Shown: positions 42,187 through 52,398 of the stretch, piece by piece | How positions within the stretch are numbered: position 1 is the stretch's first letter | Layout: each line of letters begins with the position of its first letter | Source of the DNA: Thermohalobaculum sp039815685 | Lineage (GTDB): Bacteria; Pseudomonadota; Alphaproteobacteria; Rhodobacterales; Rhodobacteraceae | DNA length: 64,000 bases | Direction: 5' to 3' | NCBI GenBank assembly: GCA_039815685.1 | Contig: JBCBYV010000016.1 | Span: 1-64,000 of the forward strand | Notes under the pieces: generated by a model | Seen by the model: the letters and a program-made list of their open reading frames with translations, nothing else | The model's database searches: none | Told to the model about the DNA's origin: nothing | Position numbers and translations under genes: made by a program

Positions 42187-43427
42187 GGGGCGCTCGCGAG
42201 CGCGTCGGCGAAAAACGTCTCGGCGCCGAAGTTGCCGGATTTGAGGGCGAGGGCGACGGGGTCCTCACCGAGGCTCGTGCACCAGGGCACCCCGGGTGCG
42301 ATGGAGGGGCCGACGGCGAGGCGGGCGACGCCGAGGGCGGAGGCGACGGCGCCCGAGGTCTCGCCGCCCGCGACGATGAAGCGACGGACGCCTGCGGCGC
42401 GCGCGGCGACGGCCGCACCGGCGACAGCGGCCTCCATGCGTGCGGCGGCCTCGGCGCGACCTAGGGCTGCCTGGGCGGCGGCGACCTTGTCCGGTGGGGC
42501 CGTGGAGCTGATGAGGAGCGGGCGATCGGCCGTGGCCGCCGCCTCTGCCGCAGTCTGCGCCTGGTCGGACGGGCCGAGGGGATCGAGTTCCATGAGCGCG
42601 CCGCCATCGGCCTTCCAGCGCGCGACCTGTCCGTTCGTCGCATCGCTGCAGGAGCCTGAGAGGAGGAGCGCGGGTCCCCCCACCGCGGGCAGTGCCTCGC
42701 TCTCCGCGCTGGTGCCGAGGAGGCGGCCGAGCGAGAGGCCGAGGCCCGAGCCCGCGGTGACGAGCGGCCAGTCCCGCACCGCCTCGGCCAGCGCATTGAG
42801 GTCCGACTGGTCGAGCGCGTCGACGACAACATGCGCGATGCCCGCGGATGCCAGCCGATCGAGCTCGGCTGCGACGGCCGCGGCGCCAGCGCGCACGGTC
42901 GGCCAGGGGACGAGGCCGGTCCGGGCGCCCTCGGAGAGTTGCGGGGCGAGGGTGCGGGGCAGGTCCGCATCGGTCATCGGCGTGAGCGGATGATTGCGCA
43001 TGCCGGATTCGCTGAGGAGCATCTGGCCGACGAAGAGCTTGCCCATGTAGATCGAGCGCCCGTTCTCGGGGAAGGCGGGGGTGTAGACGGTCCGGGTGGC
43101 CCCGGTCGCGACCATCAGCGCCTCGGCGACGGGGCCGATATTGCCCCCGGCGGTCGAGTCGAAGGTGGAGCAGTACTTGAAGTAGCAACGGGTCGCCCCG
43201 GCGGCGGCGCACCAGCGCCAGCTCTCCACGCTGTCAGTTATGGCCTCGGCCACGGGCGCGGTGCGCGATTTGAGGGCGACGACGACGGCGTCCGCCCCGC
43301 TCGGCGGTGTGTCCGGCCCCGGTCGGCCGAGGACAAGCTCGGTGCGAAGTCCACCGCGCGCGAGCATCGAGGCAAGATCGGTGGCACCGGTGAAATCGTC
43401 GGCGATGGCGCCGAGGGCGAGGGACAT
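42183..43427 (-). CDS. otnK: DUF1537 four-carbon acid sugar kinase (OtnK type)
   Basis: The 414-residue kinase starts with LGAIADDFTGATDLASMLAR, has YFKYCSTFDSTAGGNIGPVA, and the nucleotide-binding C-terminal domain VAGGETSGAVASALGVARL and GVPWCTSLGEDPVALALKSG. DUF1537 kinases phosphorylate 3-oxo-tetronate (OtnK) or other acid sugars. The paired OtnC gene supports OtnK. Operator site E lies 40 bases before the start. The isomerase OtnI, expected between DenD/LtnD and OtnK, was not found in the window. Confidence 0.88.
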   Translation of the reverse strand: MSLALGAIADDFTGATDLASMLARGGLRTELVLGRPGPDTPPSGADAVVVALKSRTAPVAEAITDSVESWRWCAAAGATRCYFKYCSTFDSTAGGNIGPVAEALMVATGATRTVYTPAFPENGRSIYMGKLFVGQMLLSESGMRNHPLTPMTDADLPRTLAPQLSEGARTGLVPWPTVRAGAAAVAAELDRLASAGIAHVVVDALDQSDLNALAEAVRDWPLVTAGSGLGLSLGRLLGTSAESEALPAVGGPALLLSGSCSDATNGQVARWKADGGALMELDPLGPSDQAQTAAEAAATADRPLLISSTAPPDKVAAAQAALGRAEAAARMEAAVAGAAVAARAAGVRRFIVAGGETSGAVASALGVARLAVGPSIAPGVPWCTSLGEDPVALALKSGNFGAETFFADALASAP

Positions 43428-43466
43428 GGCGGCTCTCGATGGCTTGCGGTTTGTCCCGCCCTTTTC

Positions 43467-43480
43467 CTAAACCGATTTAG
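43467..43480. promoter_or_regulatory. Putative LacI-type operator, site E
   Basis: CTAAACCGATTTAG matches 13 of 14 positions of CTAAATCGATTTAG, with extra outer symmetry (CCTAAAC...TTTAGG). It lies between the divergent otnK (start 43427) and SDR (start 43501) genes. Confidence 0.7.
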
Positions 43481-43500
43481 GAACTGCAAGCGGAGGAAGC

Positions 43501-44244
43501 ATGGGCAGGCTGGCTGGGAAAAGGGCGTTCGTCACCGCGGCGGGCCAGGGGATCGGGGCGGCGACGGTGCGCGCCTTTGCGGCCGAAGGGGCCCATGTGA
43601 TCGCCACAGACCTCTCGGGCGCGGCATTGGAGGCGTTGGCCGGCGAGGTGCCGGGGATCGAAGCCGCGGTCCTCGATGCGCGCGATACCGACGCCGTGGA
43701 CCGGGCGGCGAGCGGTGCGGGACGGGTGGACGTGCTCTTCAACTGCGCGGGCTTCGTGCACCATGGCACGATCCTCGATTGCGACGAGGCGGCGTGGGAT
43801 TTTTCCTTCGATCTCAACGTGAAGTCGATGTGGCGGACCGTGCGCGCGTTCCTGCCGGCGATGCTGGAGGCGGGCGGCGGGTCGATCATCAACATGGCCT
43901 CGGTGGCAAGCTCGCAGAAGGCGGCGCCGAACCGCGCGGTCTATGCCACGACGAAGGCCGCGGTGATCGGGCTCACTAAATCCGTGGCGCTGGACTTCGT
44001 CACGCGAGGGATCCGCTGCAACGCCATCTGTCCCGGCACGATCCAGAGCCCAAGCCTCGAGGAGCGGATCAAGGCGCTGCCGGGGGCCTATGAGGACAAC
44101 CGCGCGGCCTTCATCGCCCGCCAGCCCATGGGGCGGATCGGCACGGCGGAGGAGGTGGCGGCACTGGCGGTCTACCTCGCCTCGGACGAGAGCAGCTTCG
44201 TGACCGGCATGGATATCCGCATCGACGGTGCCTGGGGAAACTGA
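43501..44244 (+). CDS. Short-chain dehydrogenase (BDH2/2-keto-3-deoxy-fuconate dehydrogenase-like)
   Basis: The 247-residue SDR has TAAGQGIGAATVRAFAAEG, LFNCAGFVHHGTILDCDEAA, the serine in NMASVASSQKAAPN, catalytic YATTK and CPGTIQSPSLEERIKAL. The last motif marks the BDH2/DHRS6 branch, which includes 2-keto-3-deoxy-L-fuconate 4-dehydrogenase and (R)-3-hydroxybutyrate dehydrogenases. With a diketo-acid FAA hydrolase in the same predicted regulon, oxidation of a 2-keto-3-deoxy acid to a 2,4-diketo acid fits well. The ATG lies 21 bases after operator site E. Confidence 0.87.
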   Translation: MGRLAGKRAFVTAAGQGIGAATVRAFAAEGAHVIATDLSGAALEALAGEVPGIEAAVLDARDTDAVDRAASGAGRVDVLFNCAGFVHHGTILDCDEAAWDFSFDLNVKSMWRTVRAFLPAMLEAGGGSIINMASVASSQKAAPNRAVYATTKAAVIGLTKSVALDFVTRGIRCNAICPGTIQSPSLEERIKALPGAYEDNRAAFIARQPMGRIGTAEEVAALAVYLASDESSFVTGMDIRIDGAWGN

Positions 44245-44266
44245 CGGCGCGCAACAGGCGCGATGC

Positions 44267-44329
44267 GTCCCGGGCTCGACCCAGGATCTACTGGCCGCCC
44301 TCCGAGAGGTCCCGGGTCGAGCCCGGGAC
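44267..44329. repeat. Inverted pair of dispersed palindromes, copies 4 and 5
   Basis: A partly decayed copy (GTCCCGGG, CTCGA, CCCAGGAT at 44267-44287) and a perfect copy in the opposite orientation (GTCCCGGG, TCGAG, CCCGGGAC at 44309-44329) face each other between convergent gene ends. The pair can form one large cruciform or two hairpins and may terminate both transcripts. Confidence 0.8.
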
Positions 44330-44357
44330 AACTTGCACCTGGCTCACCCGTCTCGCG

Positions 44358-47035
<2,678 letters not shown>

Positions 47036-47039
<4 letters not shown>

Positions 47040-48091
47040 GCCGCGATCCCCGCGCCGGCCTCGAACATCTCGAGGCCCGAGAGGCGGAGGTGCTCCGCGC
47101 GGGCGGGGATGCGGCGGGGCGCCTTGCCTTCGACGGCTGCGGCGACGGCCCGGATATGCTCGGGCGTCGTGCCACAGCAGCCGCCCACGATGTTGACGAG
47201 ACCGGCTTCGGCCCAGGCGCCGAGATGGGCAGCCGTCTCTGCCGGCGTCTCGTCATAGCCGCCCATTTCGTTGGGCAGACCGGCATTGGGATAGGCGCTG
47301 ATCGCGGTGTCGGCGACCTCCGCAAGGGCGCGGATATGAGGACGCATATCCGCGGCACCGAGCGCACAGTTGAGCCCGATGGAGAACGGGCGGGCATGGG
47401 AGACGCTGACCCAGAACGCCTCCGGCGTCTGGCCGGTCAGCGTGCGGCCCGAGCGGTCGGTGATGGTGCCGGAGATCATGACGGGCGGGATGGCAAGACC
47501 TTCGTCGCGCAGCAGCTCGATCGCATAGAGTGCGGCCTTCGCGTTCAGCGTGTCGAACACCGTCTCGACCAGCAGGAGATCGACGCCGCCCGCGAGGAGG
47601 CCGCGGGTCGCTTCGCCATAGGCCTCGGCCAGCTGATCGAAGGTCACCTTGCGCATGCCGGGATCGTTCACGTCGGGACTGATCGAGGCGGTCTGGTTCG
47701 TGGGTCCGATCGCGCCGGCGACCCAGCGGGGGCGGTTGGGTGTCGCGGCGGCGACGGCCGCCTCGCGCGCAAGGCGGGCGGCGGCCTCGTTCAGCTCGAG
47801 GGATATGTCCTCGAGCCCGTAATCCGCCTGGCTGATGCGATTGGCGGAGAATGTGTTGGTGCTGAGGATATCGGCCCCAGCTTCGAGGAACGCCGTATGG
47901 ATACCGCGGATCATGTCGGGCTGGCTCAGGGTGAGGAGCTCGTTATTGCCAGCCACGTCCTGTCCGTGACCCGCAAAGCGGGCGCCGCGATAGGTCGCCT
48001 CGTCCGGCTTCTCGGCCTGGATCATGGTTCCCATCGCACCGTCGAGCACCAGAATGCGCTCGGCGGCGTGGGCCGCGATGTCACTCGTCAT
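47036..48091 (-). CDS. Methionine synthase homocysteine-binding subunit (split MetH N-terminal domain)
   Basis: The 351-residue protein is a zinc homocysteine S-methyltransferase: LVLDGAMGTMIQAEKPDEAT at the start, zinc cysteines in SIGLNCALGAADM and NIVGGCCGTTPEHIRA. It corresponds to the first domain of MetH and is often labelled betaine-homocysteine methyltransferase in this bacterial group. The ATG at 48091 has GGAGCAGGA just upstream; the frame is open further upstream. The stop overlaps the start of the downstream MetH gene by four bases, so the two chains are made in step. Confidence 0.92.
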
Positions 48092-48289
48092 ATCCTGCTC
48101 CCTGCGCGCCCTGCCAGCAGGTGGGGCGATGCGCCGTGGCCACGGATCACGCGTCGCCGTCCCTCGCCCCTCTGTGCGTGCGGCAATGATCTGGCAGTCC
48201 CGTGTTCCTGATATCATAGGATGGTTTCGGGCTGGTTCCAAATGCGGCTCCGTGTCGGAAGTGTCCGGGAAAGCGCATCGGGGGAGAGC

Positions 48290-48727
48290 ATGACCAAAAC
48301 GATCTTCGTGCTGAACGGGCCGAACCTGAATCTGCTCGGCCGGCGGGAGCCCGAGATCTACGGGCACGAGACGCTGGAGGACGTGGCTCAGCGGTGCCGG
48401 GCGCTGCTGCCGGAGGGCTACGCGCTGGAGCTGCGCCAGTCGAACCATGAAGGCGAGCTCGTCGACTGGATCCAGGAGGCACGGGAGGCGGCCTCTGCGA
48501 TCGTGATCAACCCGGCGGCCTACACCCATACCTCGGTGGCGATCCTCGATGCGCTGAGCACCTTCGAGGGGCCGGTGATCGAGGTGCATATCTCGAATGT
48601 CCACAAGCGGGAGAGCTTCCGCCACCACTCCTACGTGAGCCTGCGCGCGGATGGGGTGATCGCGGGGCTGGGGGTCGAGGGCTATGAGGCCGCGGTGCGC
48701 CGGGTGCTGAGCCTGACCGGCGCATGA
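48290..48727 (+). CDS. aroQ: Type II 3-dehydroquinate dehydratase
   Basis: The 145-residue enzyme has all AroQ marks: FVLNGPNLNLLGRREPEIYG with the flexible-loop Tyr/Arg, RQSNHEGELVDWIQEA, INPAAYTHTSVAILDAL, and EVHISNVHKRESFRHHSYVS with the catalytic histidine. It converts 3-dehydroquinate to dehydroshikimate, in the shikimate pathway or in quinate breakdown. GGGGAGAG precedes the ATG at 48290. It overlaps a Gfo/Idh dehydrogenase gene by ATGA, so a catabolic quinate/shikimate role is possible. Confidence 0.93.
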   Translation: MTKTIFVLNGPNLNLLGRREPEIYGHETLEDVAQRCRALLPEGYALELRQSNHEGELVDWIQEAREAASAIVINPAAYTHTSVAILDALSTFEGPVIEVHISNVHKRESFRHHSYVSLRADGVIAGLGVEGYEAAVRRVLSLTGA

Positions 48728-49761
48728 GCGCACGGATCGCGGTGGTCGGCGCAGGGCTCGTCGGGCGGCGGCACGCAGCGGCGATCCCGGCGGGAGGGGC
48801 GGTTCTGGCCGGCATCGCGGATCCGTCGGCGGATGCGCGGGCTTTTGCCGATGAGTGTGGCGTACCTTGGCACGGCTCTTTGGAAACGCTGTTGGGAGCG
48901 AGCAGGCTCGATGGCGTGATCCTGGCGACGCCAAACGCACTGCATGAAGCGGGCGCGTTGGCGTCTATCGAGGCTGGCGTGCCCGTGCTCGTCGAGAAGC
49001 CGATTGCACCGACCGCGGAGGCGGGGCGGCGCATGGTGGCGGCGGCTCGCGCGGCCGGGGTGCGGCTCGCCGTCGGGCATCATCGCCGGCACAATCCACT
49101 GATCGCGCGGGCGAAGGCGCTGATCGAGGAGGGGCGGCTCGGGCGCATCACGGCCGTGCATGGCAGCGCCTGGCTCTCAAAGCCCGACGGATACTTCAAG
49201 GCGGCGTGGCGGCGGGAGCCCGACGCAGGCCCGATCCTGGTGAACCTCATCCATGATATCGATCTCCTACAGCACCTTGTCGGGTCGATTGTGGAGGTTG
49301 CAGCCTTCGAGAGCCGGGCTGCGCGGGGGCATGCGGCGGAGGATACCGGCGTGATGATGCTGCGGTTCGAGGGCGGGGCGCTCGGCACTCTCACGGTGTC
49401 GGACACCGCCGTCGCCCCTTGGTCCTGGGAGCTGACGGCGCGGGAGAACCCGGCCTATCCGCCCACCGCCGAGGACTGTTATCGGATCGCGGGCAGCCAT
49501 GGCTCGCTGGCTTTGCCGAGCCTCACGCTCTGGTCCGACGGGGGAGCGCGGGACTGGTGGGCGCCGATTACCGCGACGCGGTTTCCGCATGGCGCGGCCG
49601 ATCCGCTGGTCGCTCAGGCGGCACAGTTCGCAGCGGTCGCGCGTGGCGGAGCCAAGCCGCTGGTGAGCGGGGCGGACGGGTTGGCGGCCCTCGAGGTGAT
49701 CGAGGCGATGAAGGCATCCGCCGCCGCCGGGGGCGCACCCGTTGCGGTCCCGCGGCATTGA
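48724..49761 (+). CDS. Gfo/Idh/MocA family oxidoreductase
   Basis: The 345-residue protein has VAVVGAGLVGRRHAAAI, the EKP motif in PVLVEKPIAPTAEAGRRM, the segment GHHRRHNPLIARAKALIEEG and the family histidine in LVNLIHDIDLLQHLVG. It is an NAD(P)-dependent sugar, cyclitol or quinate-like dehydrogenase. It is translated with aroQ through a four-base overlap. In that context it may oxidise quinate or shikimate, making a two-gene unit; the sequence does not prove it. Confidence 0.88.
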   Translation: MSARIAVVGAGLVGRRHAAAIPAGGAVLAGIADPSADARAFADECGVPWHGSLETLLGASRLDGVILATPNALHEAGALASIEAGVPVLVEKPIAPTAEAGRRMVAAARAAGVRLAVGHHRRHNPLIARAKALIEEGRLGRITAVHGSAWLSKPDGYFKAAWRREPDAGPILVNLIHDIDLLQHLVGSIVEVAAFESRAARGHAAEDTGVMMLRFEGGALGTLTVSDTAVAPWSWELTARENPAYPPTAEDCYRIAGSHGSLALPSLTLWSDGGARDWWAPITATRFPHGAADPLVAQAAQFAAVARGGAKPLVSGADGLAALEVIEAMKASAAAGGAPVAVPRH

Positions 49762-49809
49762 CCGAGGCCGCACAGCGGTCAGGATCAGGCGGCGAGCACG
49801 GAGGCTGAG

Positions 49810-50529
49810 ATGGCAGGGATCGATTGGGAGACGCTGGCGCCGCTGGCCACGAACGGCCGGCTGCGCGCCGCCATGAACCACGGCAACCGGGCGCTGGTGC
49901 AACAGCGGGGCGATGAGCTGATCGGTGTTATGCCCATGCTGGCCCGACACTTGGCGGAGGGTCTGGGCGTGACGCTCGAGACAGTCGACTATCCCGGTGC
50001 ACGCGAGATCGTGGAAAGTGCCGGCGACGATGTCTGGGACGTGGCCTTCCTCGCCATCGATCGGAGCCGGGAGAGCCACATCGCCTATACTGCACCTTAC
50101 GTGGTGATCGAGATTGCCTATGCGGTGCGGGAGGGCGAGGCGGCGACACCCGGCGCGCTCGACCGCGCGGGTGCGAAGATCCTGGCGGCGCGAGGCACGG
50201 CCTATGAGCTCTTCCTCACGAAGACGCTGACGAATGCCGAGATCGTTCTTGACGAGACGCCGACCGACACCTTCCGGCGCTTTGCCGCCGGAGAGGGCGA
50301 TGCGGTCGCCGGCGTTCGTCAAAGCCTCGAGGAGGCGCTGGTCGATACCGAGAACTGCGTCTTCCAGAAGGAACCTGTGCTTTCGGCCGAACAGGCCATG
50401 GTCCTGCCCCGCGCACGCAGAGCGCTCCTGCCAGCCCTCGAGGCCTATGTGAGCAGGGTGAAGCTCGACGGCACGGTGCGCGCCGGGCTCGAGTCGAGCG
50501 GTCAGGGCCGATTGCGCATCCCAATCTAG
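49810..50529 (+). CDS. Solute-binding-protein-like (family 3) protein without signal peptide
   Basis: The 239-residue protein resembles the family 3 binding-protein fold: NGRLRAAMNHGNRALVQQRG, GVMPMLARHLAEGLGVTLET, WDVAFLAIDRSRESHIAYTA, with APYVVIEIAYAVREG, and FAAGEGDAVAGVRQSLEEAL. No signal peptide or membrane segment is present, so it probably stays in the cytoplasm as a ligand-binding protein, or acts on a metabolite. It follows the Gfo/Idh gene by 48 bases. It could be a free-standing sensor or a cyclohexadienyl-dehydratase-like enzyme; the latter would fit the aroQ neighbourhood. Confidence 0.75.
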   Translation: MAGIDWETLAPLATNGRLRAAMNHGNRALVQQRGDELIGVMPMLARHLAEGLGVTLETVDYPGAREIVESAGDDVWDVAFLAIDRSRESHIAYTAPYVVIEIAYAVREGEAATPGALDRAGAKILAARGTAYELFLTKTLTNAEIVLDETPTDTFRRFAAGEGDAVAGVRQSLEEALVDTENCVFQKEPVLSAEQAMVLPRARRALLPALEAYVSRVKLDGTVRAGLESSGQGRLRIPI

Positions 50530-50564
50530 CGAAGGTGGTCGGTGGCGTCTGGTGGTGGCGCGCC

Positions 50565-51095
50565 TCAGAACCACGCCATCCGGGCACAAGAGGTGGAAGG
50601 CGTGCTTGGGTGACTGCGATCGACGTCGGTGACCTGGGGAGGTTCGACTCGGTCATTCCAGCTCGATCCGAATTCCCACACGAAGCCGCCACTTAGACCG
50701 TCGCCGACCGCCTCCTAGACGCCGTCGCGGGCGTCGAGAACCGTGCTGGGCTCGGGCTTCACGCCAGGCTTGCAAGCGGCCTGATCGAGCACGCTCCCGG
50801 TCGGTGACGAGCCGGTAGGGAAAACGAGGGGGCAGCGAGTGCGACCGGCGCGGCTCGCCCGCGCGGCGCTGGCTGGCGGCCAATGCTCGGGCATCGGCGC
50901 CACCACGTCCTGCGGTAGGCGGGTCGCGCGGACGAAGCGGTCTCTGACCGGCAGGTCGGGAAGGAAACCGAGATCAACGCGCCGATGCGTCACTGCAAAC
51001 ATGATCCGGGACCGCGAGCCGGCACTCTCCAAACTCGGGCCGATGGACAGAATTCTGCCGCTGGACCATGCGCTGCCCCCAAAAAGTTGGGCCAC
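50565..51095 (-). pseudogene. Degenerate LysR effector-domain remnant
   Basis: A minus-strand frame encodes AVTHRRVDLGFLPDLPVRDR, then PLVFPTGSSPTGSVLDQAAC and KPGVKPEPSTVLDARDGV, which reads like the effector domain of a LysR regulator. An in-frame TAG at 50715-50717 interrupts it, after which EAVGDGLSGGFVWEFGS continues the family pattern to a stop at 50565. The DNA-binding domain is missing. I read it as the wreck of a LysR gene; no intact copy is in the window. Confidence 0.5.
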
Positions 51096-51100
51096 CCTAA

Positions 51101-51577
51101 GCCGGAATTTCCGGGCTTCGTCACGACGGCGCGCCGGATGCGACGCCGGAGGTAGTGCTCCTGGCCCGGGACACGGGGCTCTCCGATGCGCGTCTTGCGG
51201 GTCTCGTCCGACATGCGAGCCGGGGCGTGCCGCTGGTCGTCACCAACCCGGACGCGTGCCATCCCGCGCCGGACGGGACACCGGTTCCAGAGACGGGCGC
51301 GCTGCTCGGGGCCGTGCGTGCCTCTGTGCCGGAGCTTGCCCCGCGGATCATCGGCAAACCGGAGGCGACGCTGATCGAGGAGGCACTGCGCCGGGCGGGC
51401 GTGACCGCGGGAGAGGCGCTCTTTACCGGCGACAACCCCGCGACCGACGGTGCGGGTGCCGCGCGCGCCGGGCTCGACTTTGCGCTGGTTCGGGCGCCGA
51501 CGCAGGAGCCCACGGACGACGCGCTTGACGAGGCGCGGGTGACGCACCTCGAGCTGCTGCGAGACCGGCACCGCTGA
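51101..51577 (+). pseudogene. 5'-truncated HAD-IIA (NagD-like) phosphatase
   Basis: The frame from 51101 encodes the C-terminal half of a NagD/PGP-type HAD phosphatase: VVLLARDTGLSDARLAGLVR, PLVVTNPDACHPAPDGTPVP, ETGALLGAV, the lysine of IIGKPEATLIEEALRRAGV and the aspartates of LFTGDNPATDGAGAARAGLD. The N-terminal third with the DxD nucleophile is missing; a stop lies just upstream at 51098-51100. A GTG at 51155 could start a 140-residue product, but it could not be catalytic. Truncation lies at the junction with the LysR remnant. Confidence 0.7.
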
Positions 51578-51684
51578 ACCGCTCAGGCCTGACTCGGCGC
51601 AGACCGGTGATCGAAGACGCGCCTCAACAGCATACTGCATGGCTTCTGGCTGGGCTGTCACGGCGACTGTGGAAAGGTTGGAGA

Positions 51685-52398
51685 TCAGAGCGCTTGAGCG
51701 GCCAGGCGGTCGTAGAGGCGGCGGGCGGGAGCGATGAGCGTCTCGATCTCGGCAGAAAGCTCTGCGGGTGAGGCGGGCGGGGGCGCGAAACCCGTGGAGC
51801 GGTTGACGGCGGCGTACCAATGCGCGCCCCAGACACCGTCGGTCTCCCGCGCGCCGGGAGGCCAGGAGAGCATCGCCTCCTCGAAGGGCAGGCCGAGCGC
51901 GCTGCAGAGTGCGCTGAGCGTCTCCCGCGGGCGGCGGCGGATTGTCGTGGCATCGACCACAGGCGGCGGGATGCCGAGGAGATCGGTGCAGTGGTCGAAA
52001 AGCTCGGCCTGGCGTTCGAAACCGAGATCGTCGAGCGCGAAGGCCTCCCGCTTGGCAGCGTAACTGGCGGCGACCTCCGCCGGGTCTCGGATCAGAAAGG
52101 CGATGGCCGCACCCTCGAGCCAGTCGAGCCCGATACCCGGGACCATATGATGGGTCATGTGCTTTTCGTAGCGGACGCGGCCCGCAGGGGGCGTTCTTGC
52201 GCAGTCCTCAGCGACCCGGCGCCAGTCTCTCTCACCTGCCGCGAGCACCTCGGCGCGCATGGGATGGTCGATGCCCGTCTCCGCCAAATAGGCGGCGTAG
52301 AAGGGCTCATCCACCACATCGGTGTCCGACCGCGCGCCGAAGCTTCGCATCATGGCGGTCGAGAGGTTCCTCGGGCCCGACCACATGACGATGCGCAT
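51685..52398 (-). CDS. Sulfotransferase-like P-loop protein
   Basis: The 237-residue protein has the sulfotransferase-like start IVMWSGPRNLSTAMMRSFGA, WSGPRNLST being the P-loop-like PAPS-binding motif, then VVDEPFYAAYL, a histidine-rich VRYEKHMTHHMVPGIGLDWL and AFLIRDPAEVAASYAAKREA. Related domains in plants are fused to a class IV aminotransferase. Here its start overlaps the stop of such an aminotransferase gene by one base (TGATG). A sulfated or phosphorylated small-molecule substrate is possible. Confidence 0.78.
   Translation of the reverse strand: MRIVMWSGPRNLSTAMMRSFGARSDTDVVDEPFYAAYLAETGIDHPMRAEVLAAGERDWRRVAEDCARTPPAGRVRYEKHMTHHMVPGIGLDWLEGAAIAFLIRDPAEVAASYAAKREAFALDDLGFERQAELFDHCTDLLGIPPPVVDATTIRRRPRETLSALCSALGLPFEEAMLSWPPGARETDGVWGAHWYAAVNRSTGFAPPPASPAELSAEIETLIAPARRLYDRLAAQAL

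Noticed and set aside
48092..48289. Possible SAM/SAH or cobalamin riboswitch before metH
   Set aside because: The leader is GC-rich, but I could not find the conserved cores of SAH, SAM-II, SAM/SAH or B12-box riboswitches. A covariance-model search would settle it.
50640..50660. tRNA-like T-arm word GGTTCGACTC
   Set aside because: No cloverleaf, acceptor stem or anticodon arm could be built; it is within the LysR remnant.
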